DNA of 64,000 nt from Streptomyces gilvus. Its GTDB lineage: Bacteria; Actinomycetota; Actinomycetes; Streptomycetales; Streptomycetaceae. Shown here one piece after another: positions 8,555 to 17,747 of the stretch. Location: positions 186,001-250,000 of the forward strand of contig NZ_JAKWBE010000010.1 of the NCBI RefSeq assembly GCF_022513565.1, read 5' to 3'. Under the pieces are notes generated by a model. The model saw only the letters and a program-made list of their open reading frames with translations, made no database searches and was not told the origin of the DNA. Positions within the stretch are counted from its first letter, which is position 1; the number at the start of each line of letters is the position of its first letter. Position numbers and translations under genes: made by a program.

Positions 8555-10303
8555 ATGACGGTCGTGACTCAGCTGACCGCTCGCCGCATGTCGTTGTCGT
8601 CCCTGCTCGTCCGTCTGCGCGACCGATCGTCCGGACTGGGGGTCGGCCTTCTGGGTGGCGCGGTCGCCGCCGGGCTGGGGCTCGGGGTGTTCGCGGTGCT
8701 CGTGATCATGCTGTGGATCAGTTCGCCGTACCCCGACAGCGGGCCCGGGGGCGCGCTGCACGTGGCGGCGGCGCTGTGGCTGCTCGCGCACGGCGTGGAA
8801 CTGGTCCGCACCGACACGCTCTCCGGCGCCCCCGCGCCCGTCGGCGTGACGCCGTTGCTGCTGCTCGCGCTGCCGGTGTGGCTGGTGCACCGCGCGGCTC
8901 GGGACGCGGTGGAGGGGGAGCAGACGGAGGGGCCGGTACCGCTGCTTCCGGGCCGAACGGCGTGGACGGGCGTCGTCCTCGGCTACCTCGGTGTCGGAGC
9001 GGCGGCCGCCCTGTACGCGTCCGGCGGCGATCTGCGGCCGTCGTGGATGTGGACGGGGATCTGTGTGCCGCTCGTCGTGGCGGGGGCGGCTGCGGCCGGC
9101 GTCTGGACCGCCTACGGCCGTCCCGGTGAGCCCGTGGACGGGGTGCTGCTGCTCCTGCCCGCGGGGGTGCGGCGGCTGGTGTTCGGGGCGCGGGCGCGTG
9201 AACGGTGGGGGGTCGCGGCGCAGGCCGCGGCGGCCGGGGTGACGGTCCTGGTCGGGGGCGGGGCGCTGCTGGTGGGCGCCTCGCTGCTGTGGCACGGCGA
9301 GGCGGCGCGCGCGTCCCTTCTGCAGGTGACGGAGGGCTGGTCGGGGCGGTTCGCGGTACTGCTGCTGTGTCTGGCCCTGCTGCCCAACGCGGCCGTGTGG
9401 GGTGCCTCGTACGCCCTCGGTCCGGGGTTCGTGCTGAGCGTCGGGCATGCCGTGACGCCGCTGGCCTCGGCACCGACCCCGCTGCTCCCGCCGTTCCCGC
9501 TGCTGGCGGCGGTGCCGGGGCCCGGGCAGGGGGGATGGGCCGACGGGGCGACGGGGGTGGTGCCGGTGGCGGCCGGGATGGTGGTGGGGTGGTTCGTGGG
9601 CGCGGCCGCTGCCTCGCGGGGGGCGGCGGGCGGGGGAGACGGCGCCGAGGCCTGGTCGGGCGCCAGGACCGCCGGTACGGCCGCGCTGGCCACGGTGCTC
9701 TGCGCGGCCGGCGTCGCCGCGCTCACCGCACTGGCGGGCGGACGGCTCGGGGTGGCGGCGCTGTCGAGCTTCGGGCCGGTGTGGTGGGAGACGGGGGGCG
9801 CGGCGCTGGGATGGATCCTGGCACTGTCCGTACCGGTGGCGCTCGGGGTGCGGGGTTGGCGGCGCAGGGGTGCCGGGCGGGAAGGAAGCGGACCGGCGGG
9901 GGCGGAGCCGAAGCATGCGGAGCCGAGGGTCACCGAGCCGAAGATCCCTGAGCCGGGGAACGCCGAGCCGAGGATCGCCGGGACGAGGTCGGAGGCGGCC
10001 GAAGGCGGGGGCCGCAGCGGGGCCTTGGCCGCCTTCCGGGCGTGGCTCGGCTTCCAGAAGGCGGCTCCTGGTCCGGTGCCGGGCGGTGGCGGGGGGTACG
10101 ACGGGGACGAGTTCTACGGCGTCGTACGCGACCAGACCGAAACGGCGTTCGACCTCCTGCCGGCCGACCCCCTGCCACTCGCTCCGCGGGAGCACGACGC
10201 CTCACGGGAGGCACGTTGGAGTGCACTCAAAGAAGCCGGCGACGAATCCCAGACGCCGGAAACGGAACGAACCGACGGCCCACAGCCGCCGGACGAGCAG
10301 TGA
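8555..10303 (+). CDS. DUF6350 family integral membrane protein (PerM-like)
   Basis: A 582-residue multi-spanning membrane protein with roughly ten hydrophobic segments between residues 25 and 430. The first is G-V-G-L-L-G-G-A-V-A-A-G-L. A cytoplasmic Pro/Glu-rich tail carries several near-repeats of A-E-P-[KR]. I recognise the organisation as the actinobacterial DUF6350 family, which databases sometimes call cell division protein PerM; a role is not established for Streptomyces. I placed the start at the ATG at 8555, although a GTG three codons later (8564) is also possible. The neighbouring genes are not obviously related in function. Confidence 0.75.
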   Translation: MTVVTQLTARRMSLSSLLVRLRDRSSGLGVGLLGGAVAAGLGLGVFAVLVIMLWISSPYPDSGPGGALHVAAALWLLAHGVELVRTDTLSGAPAPVGVTPLLLLALPVWLVHRAARDAVEGEQTEGPVPLLPGRTAWTGVVLGYLGVGAAAALYASGGDLRPSWMWTGICVPLVVAGAAAAGVWTAYGRPGEPVDGVLLLLPAGVRRLVFGARARERWGVAAQAAAAGVTVLVGGGALLVGASLLWHGEAARASLLQVTEGWSGRFAVLLLCLALLPNAAVWGASYALGPGFVLSVGHAVTPLASAPTPLLPPFPLLAAVPGPGQGGWADGATGVVPVAAGMVVGWFVGAAAASRGAAGGGDGAEAWSGARTAGTAALATVLCAAGVAALTALAGGRLGVAALSSFGPVWWETGGAALGWILALSVPVALGVRGWRRRGAGREGSGPAGAEPKHAEPRVTEPKIPEPGNAEPRIAGTRSEAAEGGGRSGALAAFRAWLGFQKAAPGPVPGGGGGYDGDEFYGVVRDQTETAFDLLPADPLPLAPREHDASREARWSALKEAGDESQTPETERTDGPQPPDEQ

Positions 10304-10383
10304 ACCGGCCGACACCCTTCCCCCGCCGGACCGCGCCGACCGCCCAAACCGCCCCGGTGCCGCCCCGCCCCCGGTCGGTAGCG

Positions 10384-11157
10384 TCAGCTGTTCGTGCCCA
10401 GCAAACCCCGCAGTTCCTTGGGGAGGTGGTCTGTGCAGGCCTGCTTCGCCTCGTTCGTGAGGGCGTCGTTCGTGCAGGTGTAGTAGTCGCGGTAGACCAG
10501 CTGGGCCGTGAAGGCCGCGGCGACCAGGGTGATGGCCAGGGAGGCGGTGACCAGGCCCGTCACCGCCGCCGTCAGCTGGGGGCGGCCCTGGTCGGCGGGG
10601 GAGGCACCGGGGTTCTCGCGGGGCTTGGCGCGGAGCGCGCTGATGCCCCAGTACAGGGCGAGCGCGCCCAGCAGCAGGGCCACGTACGGCCAGCTGAAGA
10701 GGGCGAAGAAGAAGGCCCACATGCCGCACAGCAGCGCGTACCGCGCCCGGCGCTGCGCGGGGTCGGCCGGATCCCAGCGCATGCCCTGGTCGGGGGTGTT
10801 GCCGCCGGGGCCCTCCGGGCCGGGGGCGCCGGGGCGCTCGCCGAAGCCGCCGGAGGAGCGGCCCGGCTGGCGGTCGCTCCACTGGTTGCCCCACGGGGAG
10901 TGGGAGTTCTCGTCGCCCTGGGAGTCGTCGCCGTTCGCCGGCCGGCGCGGCTGCCAGGGCCGGTCGGGGGTGCCCTCCGGCGGCGGGGCGAACGGGTTGT
11001 CCTCCTGGCGGTCGCCGTCCCGCTCGCCGCCCTGTGCGCCCTCCGACGGCGCGTCCGGCGGCGAGGACGGCCGCTCCCGCAGCAGCACGGCGTCCCGCTC
11101 CCCTCCCTGTGCCGGGAGCGGGGAGAGCGTATGGAGGCGCAGACTGCGGTCCGACAT
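10384..11157 (-). CDS. Membrane protein with long disordered N-terminus
   Basis: A 257-residue protein of unknown function. The first 125 residues are Pro/Gly/Asp-rich and probably disordered. Two transmembrane segments follow: G-M-W-A-F-F-F-A-L-F with the adjacent helix near residues 145-170, and a second around residues 195-220. The last 35 residues contain two cysteines (Y-T-C-T-N and K-Q-A-C-T-D) that could form a disulfide outside. The arrangement resembles DUF4190-like proteins. The ATG at 11157 is used; a TTG one codon earlier is possible. Its stop is 80 bp from the convergent DUF6350 gene. Confidence 0.6.
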   Translation of the reverse strand: MSDRSLRLHTLSPLPAQGGERDAVLLRERPSSPPDAPSEGAQGGERDGDRQEDNPFAPPPEGTPDRPWQPRRPANGDDSQGDENSHSPWGNQWSDRQPGRSSGGFGERPGAPGPEGPGGNTPDQGMRWDPADPAQRRARYALLCGMWAFFFALFSWPYVALLLGALALYWGISALRAKPRENPGASPADQGRPQLTAAVTGLVTASLAITLVAAAFTAQLVYRDYYTCTNDALTNEAKQACTDHLPKELRGLLGTNS

Positions 11158-11499
11158 CAAGAGAGCGTCTTCCCCTTGGTGACTTCGTGAACTGGGCGAA
11201 CCCAGCGAACTGGGCGATTACGGCTGGTCCTGCAGGAGGCTTCACCCTGTCAACGCGCCGCACGGCGAGCGCGTTCCCGGGCCGGCTCCTCCCAGACGCT
11301 ACCTTCCGGCCACGCCCCCGTCCCGTGGGGGCCGCCGCATGTGCCGGTATCGTTGCTGACGGTCGGCCGCTTCGTAGACTTCCCCGTATCCCGGGGCGCG
11401 AAGCATTCGTACGAATGTACAAAGCCCGTGCTCGTCCAGCGTGCGCGTCCGGCCGCTCGCAGAACCGCACCCGACGTACCCCCGAGAAAGGGCCCCATC
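11158..11499. promoter_or_regulatory. 342-bp region upstream of purN with a 14-bp palindrome
   Basis: No gene is seen. CATTCGTACGAATG at 11404-11417 is a perfect palindrome about 80 bp before the purN start, and its centre is the TTCGTACGAA also found at 8469. Near 11187-11215 the short phrase GAACTGGGCGA is repeated. The region should hold promoters for both divergent genes; the palindrome is a candidate operator. Confidence 0.4.
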
Positions 11500-12125
11500 G
11501 TGGCCGCCAAGCCCGTGGTCAAGCGCCTCGTCGTGCTGGTCTCCGGATCCGGCACCAATCTGCAGGCGCTCCTCGACGAGATCGCGGCCACCGGGGTCGA
11601 GGCCTACGGCGCCGAGATCGTGGCCGTAGGCGCGGACCGCGAGGGCATCGAGGGGCTCGCGCGGGCCGAGCGCGCCGGACTGCCCACCTTCGTGCGCAAG
11701 GTGAAGGACTACGGCACGCGCGAGGAGTGGGACGCCGCCCTCGCCGAGGCCGTCGCCGCCCATGAACCCGACCTCGTGGTCTCCGCCGGGTTCATGAAGA
11801 TCGTGGGGAAGGAGTTCCTCGCGCGCTTCGGCGGACGGTTCGTCAACACCCACCCCGCACTCCTGCCCAGTTTCCCCGGAGCCCACGGTGTGCGCGACGC
11901 GCTCGCGTACGGCGCCAAGGTCACCGGCTGCACCGTCCACTTCGTCGACGACGGCGTCGACACCGGACCGATCATCGCTCAGGGCGTGGTGGAGGTCCGG
12001 GACGAGGACGACGAGAGCGCTCTGCACGAGCGCATCAAGGAAGTCGAGCGAAGGCTGCTCGTCGATGTCGTGGGGCGGCTCGCCCGCAACGGCTATCGCA
12101 TTGAGGGACGAAAGGTAGTTATCCA

Positions 12126-12129
<4 letters not shown>
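11500..12129 (+). CDS. purN: Phosphoribosylglycinamide formyltransferase
   Basis: A 209-residue enzyme transferring a formyl group from 10-formyl-THF to GAR in step 3 of purine synthesis. L-V-S-G-S-G-T-N-L-Q-A-L-L near residues 13-25 binds the phosphoribosyl group. N-T-H-P-A-L-L-P-S-F-P-G-A-H-G holds the catalytic histidine and folate loop, and D-T-G-P-I-I is also present. The GTG at 11500 is preceded by GAAAGGGG and gives the usual length; the upstream extension in the same frame is not conserved. The stop overlaps the purH GTG by four bases, so the two enzymes are translationally coupled. Confidence 0.96.
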
Positions 12130-13694
<1,565 letters not shown>

Positions 13695-13713
13695 CCCCTG
13701 TCCGAACGGACGC

Positions 13714-13754
13714 GACGACGCCCCCCGCACTGCGCGAGTGCGGGGGGCGTCGTC
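13714..13754 (+). terminator. purNH terminator
   Basis: An 18-bp stem, GACGACGCCCCCCGCACT with its exact complement, closes over a 5-base loop starting 20 bp after the purH stop. It is the strongest hairpin in the window. Confidence 0.9.
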
Positions 13755-13829
13755 AACGCCGCGCTGCGGAACCTGCGGACGCACGGGGTGGGTGACGCGG
13801 ACGGGCTCCGTGAAGGTCAGGGAGCAGGG

Positions 13830-14039
13830 TCAGGTTTGGGGCTTGCCGTCCAGGGCTGGGTCTTCAGGGCTTGGATGAAGGTGGTGAAGGCGGTCCCGGG
13901 GGAAGGTGAGGACGCCGGTGGTTCGGGTCTTCGAGTCGCGGATGGCTGTGTGGGTGGGGGAGGTGGATGTCTCCACGCACGAGTTGCCGTCCCTGGCGCC
14001 GGAGTAGGAGGACTTCCGCCAGTTGTCGGGGATGTTCAT
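13830..14039 (-). pseudogene. DUF397 domain protein, probable C-terminal frameshift
   Basis: A 69-codon frame opens with the DUF397 hallmarks W-R-K-S-S-Y-S, G-N-S-C-V-E and I-R-D-S-K, ending in V-L-T-F at the usual place. After a run of five C residues (about 13900) the frame becomes atypical (P-R-D-R-L-H-H-L). The frame reached by removing one C reads G-T-A-F-T-T-F-I-Q-A-L-K and stops at a TGA just outside the annotated end, which matches the expected amphipathic DUF397 tail. The family often accompanies XRE regulators with anti-sigma-like roles, but none lies next to this gene. Confidence 0.6.
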
Positions 14040-14077
14040 GAGTGCCTCACAGCTCTTGGGCCTCCGGACGGGGCACG

Positions 14078-14123
14078 CACCAGGGCCGTGCCCCCCTCTG
14101 GCGGGTGGGCACGGCCCTTGGTG
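14078..14123 (-). terminator. Hairpin downstream of RDD gene
   Basis: CACCAGGGCCGTGCCC (14078-14093) pairs with GGGCACGGCCCTTGGTG (14107-14123) with one unpaired T. It lies 20 bp beyond the stop of the leftward RDD gene. Confidence 0.7.
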
Positions 14124-14142
14124 TTCGGTGGGTGGGGTGAGG

Positions 14143-14847
14143 TCAGTTCTGGATGACCATCGTGCTGGCGGCCTTGTCGTGCCAGCCCTGCTGGCGGCCG
14201 GACTTGTCCCAGAACGGGGACAGGTAGACCAGGAGCGAGCCGATGCCGCAGAGGAGGCTGCCGACCTGCGGGATGACCCAGCGGATGAACGACGAGCCCA
14301 CGCCCGGCTTCTGGCCGGTGTCGGCCTTCACCACGCGGATGCCGACGGCCATCTTGCCCAGGGTCGCGCCGAGCAGGCCGACCATCAGCACCTCGTAGAG
14401 AAGGCTGGCGACGATGATGATGCCGAAGACCGCGCCGAACTTGGCCAGGAAGTCCGAGCCGGCGTTGTTGATGCAGGTGTTGTAGTCGGCGGCGTTCGGG
14501 TCGCAGTCCTTGACCGAGTTCGCCGCGCCCGCGATGCCGGCGAAGGTGAGGACGATGTAGACCACGCCGATGATCAGCCCGTCGATCAGCCGGGCGCCGA
14601 AGCGGCGGCCCATCGAGGCGACGTTGGGAACGGGGCCGCCGGGATAGCCGCCGCCCTGGGGGTAGCCCGGCTGCTGCGGGTAACCGGGCTGCTGCGGGTA
14701 GCCGTAACCGGGCTGACCCGGCTGCTGGGGGTAGCCGTAACCCTGCTGCGGCGGGACTCCCTGCGGGGACTGCTGCGGGTAGCCGTAACCGGGCTGCTGC
14801 GGGTTCTGCGGCTGACCGTACGGATTGTTGGGCGAGCCGAAACTCAT
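14143..14847 (-). CDS. RDD family membrane protein with Tyr-Pro-Gln repeats
   Basis: A 234-residue protein. The ATG at 14847 is preceded by GGAGGA. Residues 5-72 are repeats around G-Y-P-Q-Q-P-G, a disordered Q/P/G/Y segment. The RDD domain follows: M-G-R-R-F-G-A-R-L-I-D-G-L-I-I with the conserved R and D, two further membrane helices, then G-A-T-L-G-K-M-A-V-G-I-R-V-V. RDD proteins sit in the membrane and their function is mostly unknown; some are linked to ion or osmolyte transport. The central loop contains two cysteines (D-C-D-P, T-C-I-N). Confidence 0.88.
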   Translation of the reverse strand: MSFGSPNNPYGQPQNPQQPGYGYPQQSPQGVPPQQGYGYPQQPGQPGYGYPQQPGYPQQPGYPQGGGYPGGPVPNVASMGRRFGARLIDGLIIGVVYIVLTFAGIAGAANSVKDCDPNAADYNTCINNAGSDFLAKFGAVFGIIIVASLLYEVLMVGLLGATLGKMAVGIRVVKADTGQKPGVGSSFIRWVIPQVGSLLCGIGSLLVYLSPFWDKSGRQQGWHDKAASTMVIQN

Positions 14848-15103
14848 GGCCGGTCTTCCTCCGTTGCACTGCGGGGACGATGCGGATTGCACGGAGGAAT
14901 CACACGATGTGAGCGGTTTGCCCCCCGAACATCAACCGCGATACTGCGCCGTTCATGCTTCTTCACCCCCGCGTGACTTGTCCAGCCGGAAATCAGATGT
15001 GTTGTGCAAGTGCAATCTGGCTGATCATGGGCGTGAGGGCGGGCGTGGCCGCTGGCGGCACCCTGATTGGAACCGGGGGGCGGTCATCCGCGAGGATGGG
15101 GTC

Positions 15104-15958
15104 ATGACCGCCCAGATTCTCGATGGCAAGGCCACCGCAGCCGCGATCAAGTCCGATCTGACCGCCCGCGTGGCGGCGCTGAAGGAGAAGGGCGTCACGC
15201 CCGGCCTCGGCACGATCCTCGTCGGCGACGATCCCGGCAGCCAGAAGTACGTCGCGGGCAAGCACCGCGACTGCGCCCAGGTCGGCATCGCCTCCATCCA
15301 GCGCGAACTGCCGGACACCGCCACGCAGGAGGAGATCGAGGCGGTCGTACGGGAGCTCAACGAGGACCCGGCGTGCACCGGTTACATCGTCCAGCTGCCG
15401 CTGCCCAAGGGCATCGACGAGAACCGGATCCTGGAGCTCATGGACCCGGACAAGGACGCGGACGGGCTGCACCCGATGAACCTCGGGCGGCTGGTGCTCA
15501 ACGAGCCGGCGCCGCTGCCCTGCACCCCGAACGGTGTCCTCACCCTCCTCCGTCAGTACGGCGTCGAGATCAAGGGCGCCGAGGTCGTGGTCGTCGGCCG
15601 CGGTGTCACCATCGGCCGGCCGATGCCGCTGCTGCTCACGCGGCGCAGCGAGAACGCGACCGTCACCCAGTGCCACACGGGCACGCGGGACCTGGCGGCC
15701 CACCTCAAGCGCGCGGACATCATCGTCGCGGCCGCCGGTTCCGCCCATCTGATCCGGCCCGAGGACGTCAAGCCGGGCGCCGCCGTCCTCGACGTCGGTG
15801 TCTCGCGCAGCGCCGAGGGCAAGATCGTGGGCGACGTCCACCCCGGGGTCGCCGAGGTGGCCGGCTGGATCTCTCCGAACCCGGGCGGCGTCGGCCCGAT
15901 GACCCGCGCTCAGCTGCTCGTCAACGTGGTCGAGGCGGCGGAGCGCAGTGTCGGCTGA
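15104..15958 (+). CDS. folD: Methylene-THF dehydrogenase / cyclohydrolase
   Basis: A 284-residue bifunctional enzyme making 10-formyl-THF, the donor used by PurN and PurH. V-G-D-D-P-G-S-Q-K-Y-V-A-G-K-H holds the catalytic lysine. Q-L-P-L-P-K-G and P-C-T-P-N-G-V are family signatures. The NADP-binding loop reads G-R-G-V-T-I-G-R-P, an actinobacterial variant of G-R-S-x-I-V-G. The ATG at 15104 gives the normal length and is preceded by GAGGATGGGG. The next gene starts 11 bp before its stop. Confidence 0.97.
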   Translation: MTAQILDGKATAAAIKSDLTARVAALKEKGVTPGLGTILVGDDPGSQKYVAGKHRDCAQVGIASIQRELPDTATQEEIEAVVRELNEDPACTGYIVQLPLPKGIDENRILELMDPDKDADGLHPMNLGRLVLNEPAPLPCTPNGVLTLLRQYGVEIKGAEVVVVGRGVTIGRPMPLLLTRRSENATVTQCHTGTRDLAAHLKRADIIVAAAGSAHLIRPEDVKPGAAVLDVGVSRSAEGKIVGDVHPGVAEVAGWISPNPGGVGPMTRAQLLVNVVEAAERSVG

Positions 15959-16793
15959 CGCCCGGGACGCCCGGCGGCGGAGTGTGCCGGAGGACCCGGA
16001 GAAGCAGGCTGAGGCGGCGGTCCGCGAGGCGATCAACGCGACGACCGGCACCACGGGCACGGAGGGCGCCTTGGAGGCCGACAGCACTTCGCGCGGCGGC
16101 GCGAAGGCCGGACGGGATGTGACGGACGGCGGCAGCACTCCGCACGGCGGCGCGAAGGACGGCGGCAGCACTCCGCACGGCGGCGCGAAGGACGGCGGCA
16201 GCAGTCCGCAGGGCGGCGCGAAGGCCGGTCAGGACGCGCCCGGCGCCCGGGGTACTTCGCAGGGTGCCCCCGGGGCCGGTCGGGACGCCGCCGGCGTCGG
16301 CGGCACCTCGCAGCGCGCGGGCGAGAGCCGTGCGGAGGGTGCCGGGGAGGAGACCGTGCGGGATGCCATCAGTGCTCCCGATGCCGAAGGGGTGCCTCGG
16401 CGCACCACCCGGCGGTTTCCGCTGTTCACGCGGGACACCGCGCGGCCCGAGGGCGGTGGCCGGGCCGCGCCCGGTGACGCTCCCGCGCCCGCGCGGCAGT
16501 GGCCGATCCTTGCCGTGCTCGGCGTCGTCGGGCTGGGCCTGCTGCTGACCGCGCTGGACGCCTTCCGGTACGGCACCCTGCTGATCGGCTGCGCCCTCGT
16601 GGCCGGTGCCGCGCTGCGCTGGGTCCTGCCCGACGTCGGCATGCTCGCCGTCCGCTCGCGCTTCACCGACATCGTCACCTACGGCGGCCTCGGCCTGGCG
16701 ATCGTGCTGCTGGCGCTGATGGTGCAGCCCAACCCCTGGCTGCAGATCCCGTTCCTCAAGGACACGCTGCACTTCACGGTCAGCAGCAGTTAG
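15948..16793 (+). CDS. DUF3017 membrane protein with extended repeat N-terminus
   Basis: A 281-residue protein from a GTG inside the end of folD. The C-terminal 105 residues form the DUF3017 domain: three hydrophobic helices beginning W-P-I-L-A-V-L-G-V-V-G-L and ending in M-V-Q-P-N-P-W. The N-terminal 175 residues are Gly/Ala/Arg/Asp-rich and contain three near-identical 11-residue repeats (G-G-S-T-P-H-G-G-A-K-D). Most homologues I recall are far shorter, so the extension looks like lineage-specific expansion. Function is unknown; coupling to folD is conserved in Streptomyces as I recall it. Confidence 0.82.
   Translation: MSADARDARRRSVPEDPEKQAEAAVREAINATTGTTGTEGALEADSTSRGGAKAGRDVTDGGSTPHGGAKDGGSTPHGGAKDGGSSPQGGAKAGQDAPGARGTSQGAPGAGRDAAGVGGTSQRAGESRAEGAGEETVRDAISAPDAEGVPRRTTRRFPLFTRDTARPEGGGRAAPGDAPAPARQWPILAVLGVVGLGLLLTALDAFRYGTLLIGCALVAGAALRWVLPDVGMLAVRSRFTDIVTYGGLGLAIVLLALMVQPNPWLQIPFLKDTLHFTVSSS
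16125..16223 (+). repeat. 33-bp in-frame tandem repeat, three copies
   Basis: The units at 16125, 16158 and 16191 each encode D-G-G-S-x-P-x-G-G-A-K. The first two are identical; the third differs by two visible substitutions. They lie within the DUF3017 protein's N-terminal extension. Confidence 0.92.
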
Positions 16794-16798
16794 GCACG

Positions 16799-16826
16799 GG
16801 AACCCGGAACCCGGAACCCGGAACCC
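16799..16826. repeat. GGAACCC x4 microsatellite
   Basis: Four exact 7-bp copies lie between the DUF3017 stop and the hairpin at 16834. Confidence 0.9.
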
Positions 16827-16833
16827 GGTACGA

Positions 16834-16873
16834 CGACGGCCCGTCCTCTCCCCCGAGCAAGGACGGGCCGTCG
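16834..16873 (+). terminator. folD-DUF3017 terminator
   Basis: CGACGGCCCGTCC (16834-16846) pairs perfectly with GGACGGGCCGTCG (16861-16873) over a 14-base loop. Confidence 0.82.
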
Positions 16874-17024
16874 CGGGAACCACCCTCCTGCACGGCGAAG
16901 GGCCTGTTCAACGGCTGTCAGCGCGCTGTGGCACGGAAGTGACCGTTCCGGTACGCGCACGGCACGCGGGAACCATCGGTGAACCGGCGTCGTCACCTGC
17001 TCAGGACGATGCGGGAGGTGTGCG

Positions 17025-17495
17025 ATGGGCGGCTGGCAGCCGCTGGCGGGGGACATGCCGCCGGAGGTGCGGCACTTCGTGGAGCAGTTGCGGCTCCTCA
17101 AGGACCGGACGGGGCTCAGTCTCGTCGCGCTCGGCTCCAGGACCGCGTACAGCAAGTCCTCCTGGCACCGCTATCTCAACGGCACCCAGCCCCCGCCCCG
17201 GCAGGCCGTGGCCGCGCTGTGCCGGATCGCGGGCCTGGCCGAGACGGACGCCGAGCGCTTCGTCGTCCGCTGGGAACTGGCGGTCCAGGCCTGGCCCCGG
17301 CCGGCGCGGCCCGCGGCGGAACAGGGCGCGGGGGAGTACGAGGACGACCCCACGCTGCCCTGGTGGGACACCCCGGAACCGACACCGTCCGCGGACGGGG
17401 GGCGGCTGCTGCGGTACGCGGTGCTGCTGCTCGTTCTCACCGCGCTGATCGCGGTCGTGGGCGTGGTGGCACTGGGGCGAGGTCCCTGGAGGTGA
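17025..17495 (+). CDS. HTH (XRE-like) protein with C-terminal membrane helix
   Basis: A 156-residue protein. Residues 12-80 are a helix-turn-helix domain of the Streptomyces type: E-V-R-H-F-V-E-Q-L-R-L-L-K, then Y-S-K-S-S-W-H-R-Y-L-N-G. Residues 130-150 are a single membrane helix (L-L-R-Y-A-V-L-L-L-V-L-T). It is the short counterpart of the next gene, with the same HTH but without its extracellular domain. The ATG is preceded by GGGAGG. A membrane-tethered DNA-binding or protein-binding role is inferred. Confidence 0.75.
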   Translation: MGGWQPLAGDMPPEVRHFVEQLRLLKDRTGLSLVALGSRTAYSKSSWHRYLNGTQPPPRQAVAALCRIAGLAETDAERFVVRWELAVQAWPRPARPAAEQGAGEYEDDPTLPWWDTPEPTPSADGGRLLRYAVLLLVLTALIAVVGVVALGRGPWR

Positions 17496-17515
17496 GGTGC
17501 CTGGAGGTGAGGTGC
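17486..17515. repeat. 15-bp direct duplication over a stop codon
   Basis: CTGGAGGTGAGGTGC occurs twice back to back (17486-17500 and 17501-17515). The first copy contains the TGA of the upstream HTH gene. Confidence 0.9.
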
Positions 17516-17580
17516 CTTTGAGCGAGGGGAAACGTCCGGGACGAGTGGGGTTGTCCATGTGTGGCTGCTGTGTCGATGTA

Positions 17581-17610
17581 TTGACAAGTTTGCGTCTCTG
17601 ACACGGGATT
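17581..17610 (+). promoter_or_regulatory. Possible promoter of the HTH-DUF2690 gene
   Basis: A consensus-like TTGACA lies at 17581-17586 in a relatively AT-rich stretch. The -10 is not clear; GGGATT at 17605-17610 is at a workable distance. It is about 140 bp before the gene. Confidence 0.3.
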
Positions 17611-17747
17611 GTTCGAGGGGAGGGCTAGCGTGGGCGAGTCCGACCGCGGATGCACCCGTGCGCCCCCACTCCGGTAACTGAGATCCTGGACGGGCGGGGA
17701 AGACGCGAGGAGAGCAGCAGCAAGCAGGGGGGAAGAGGGGGGAAGCA

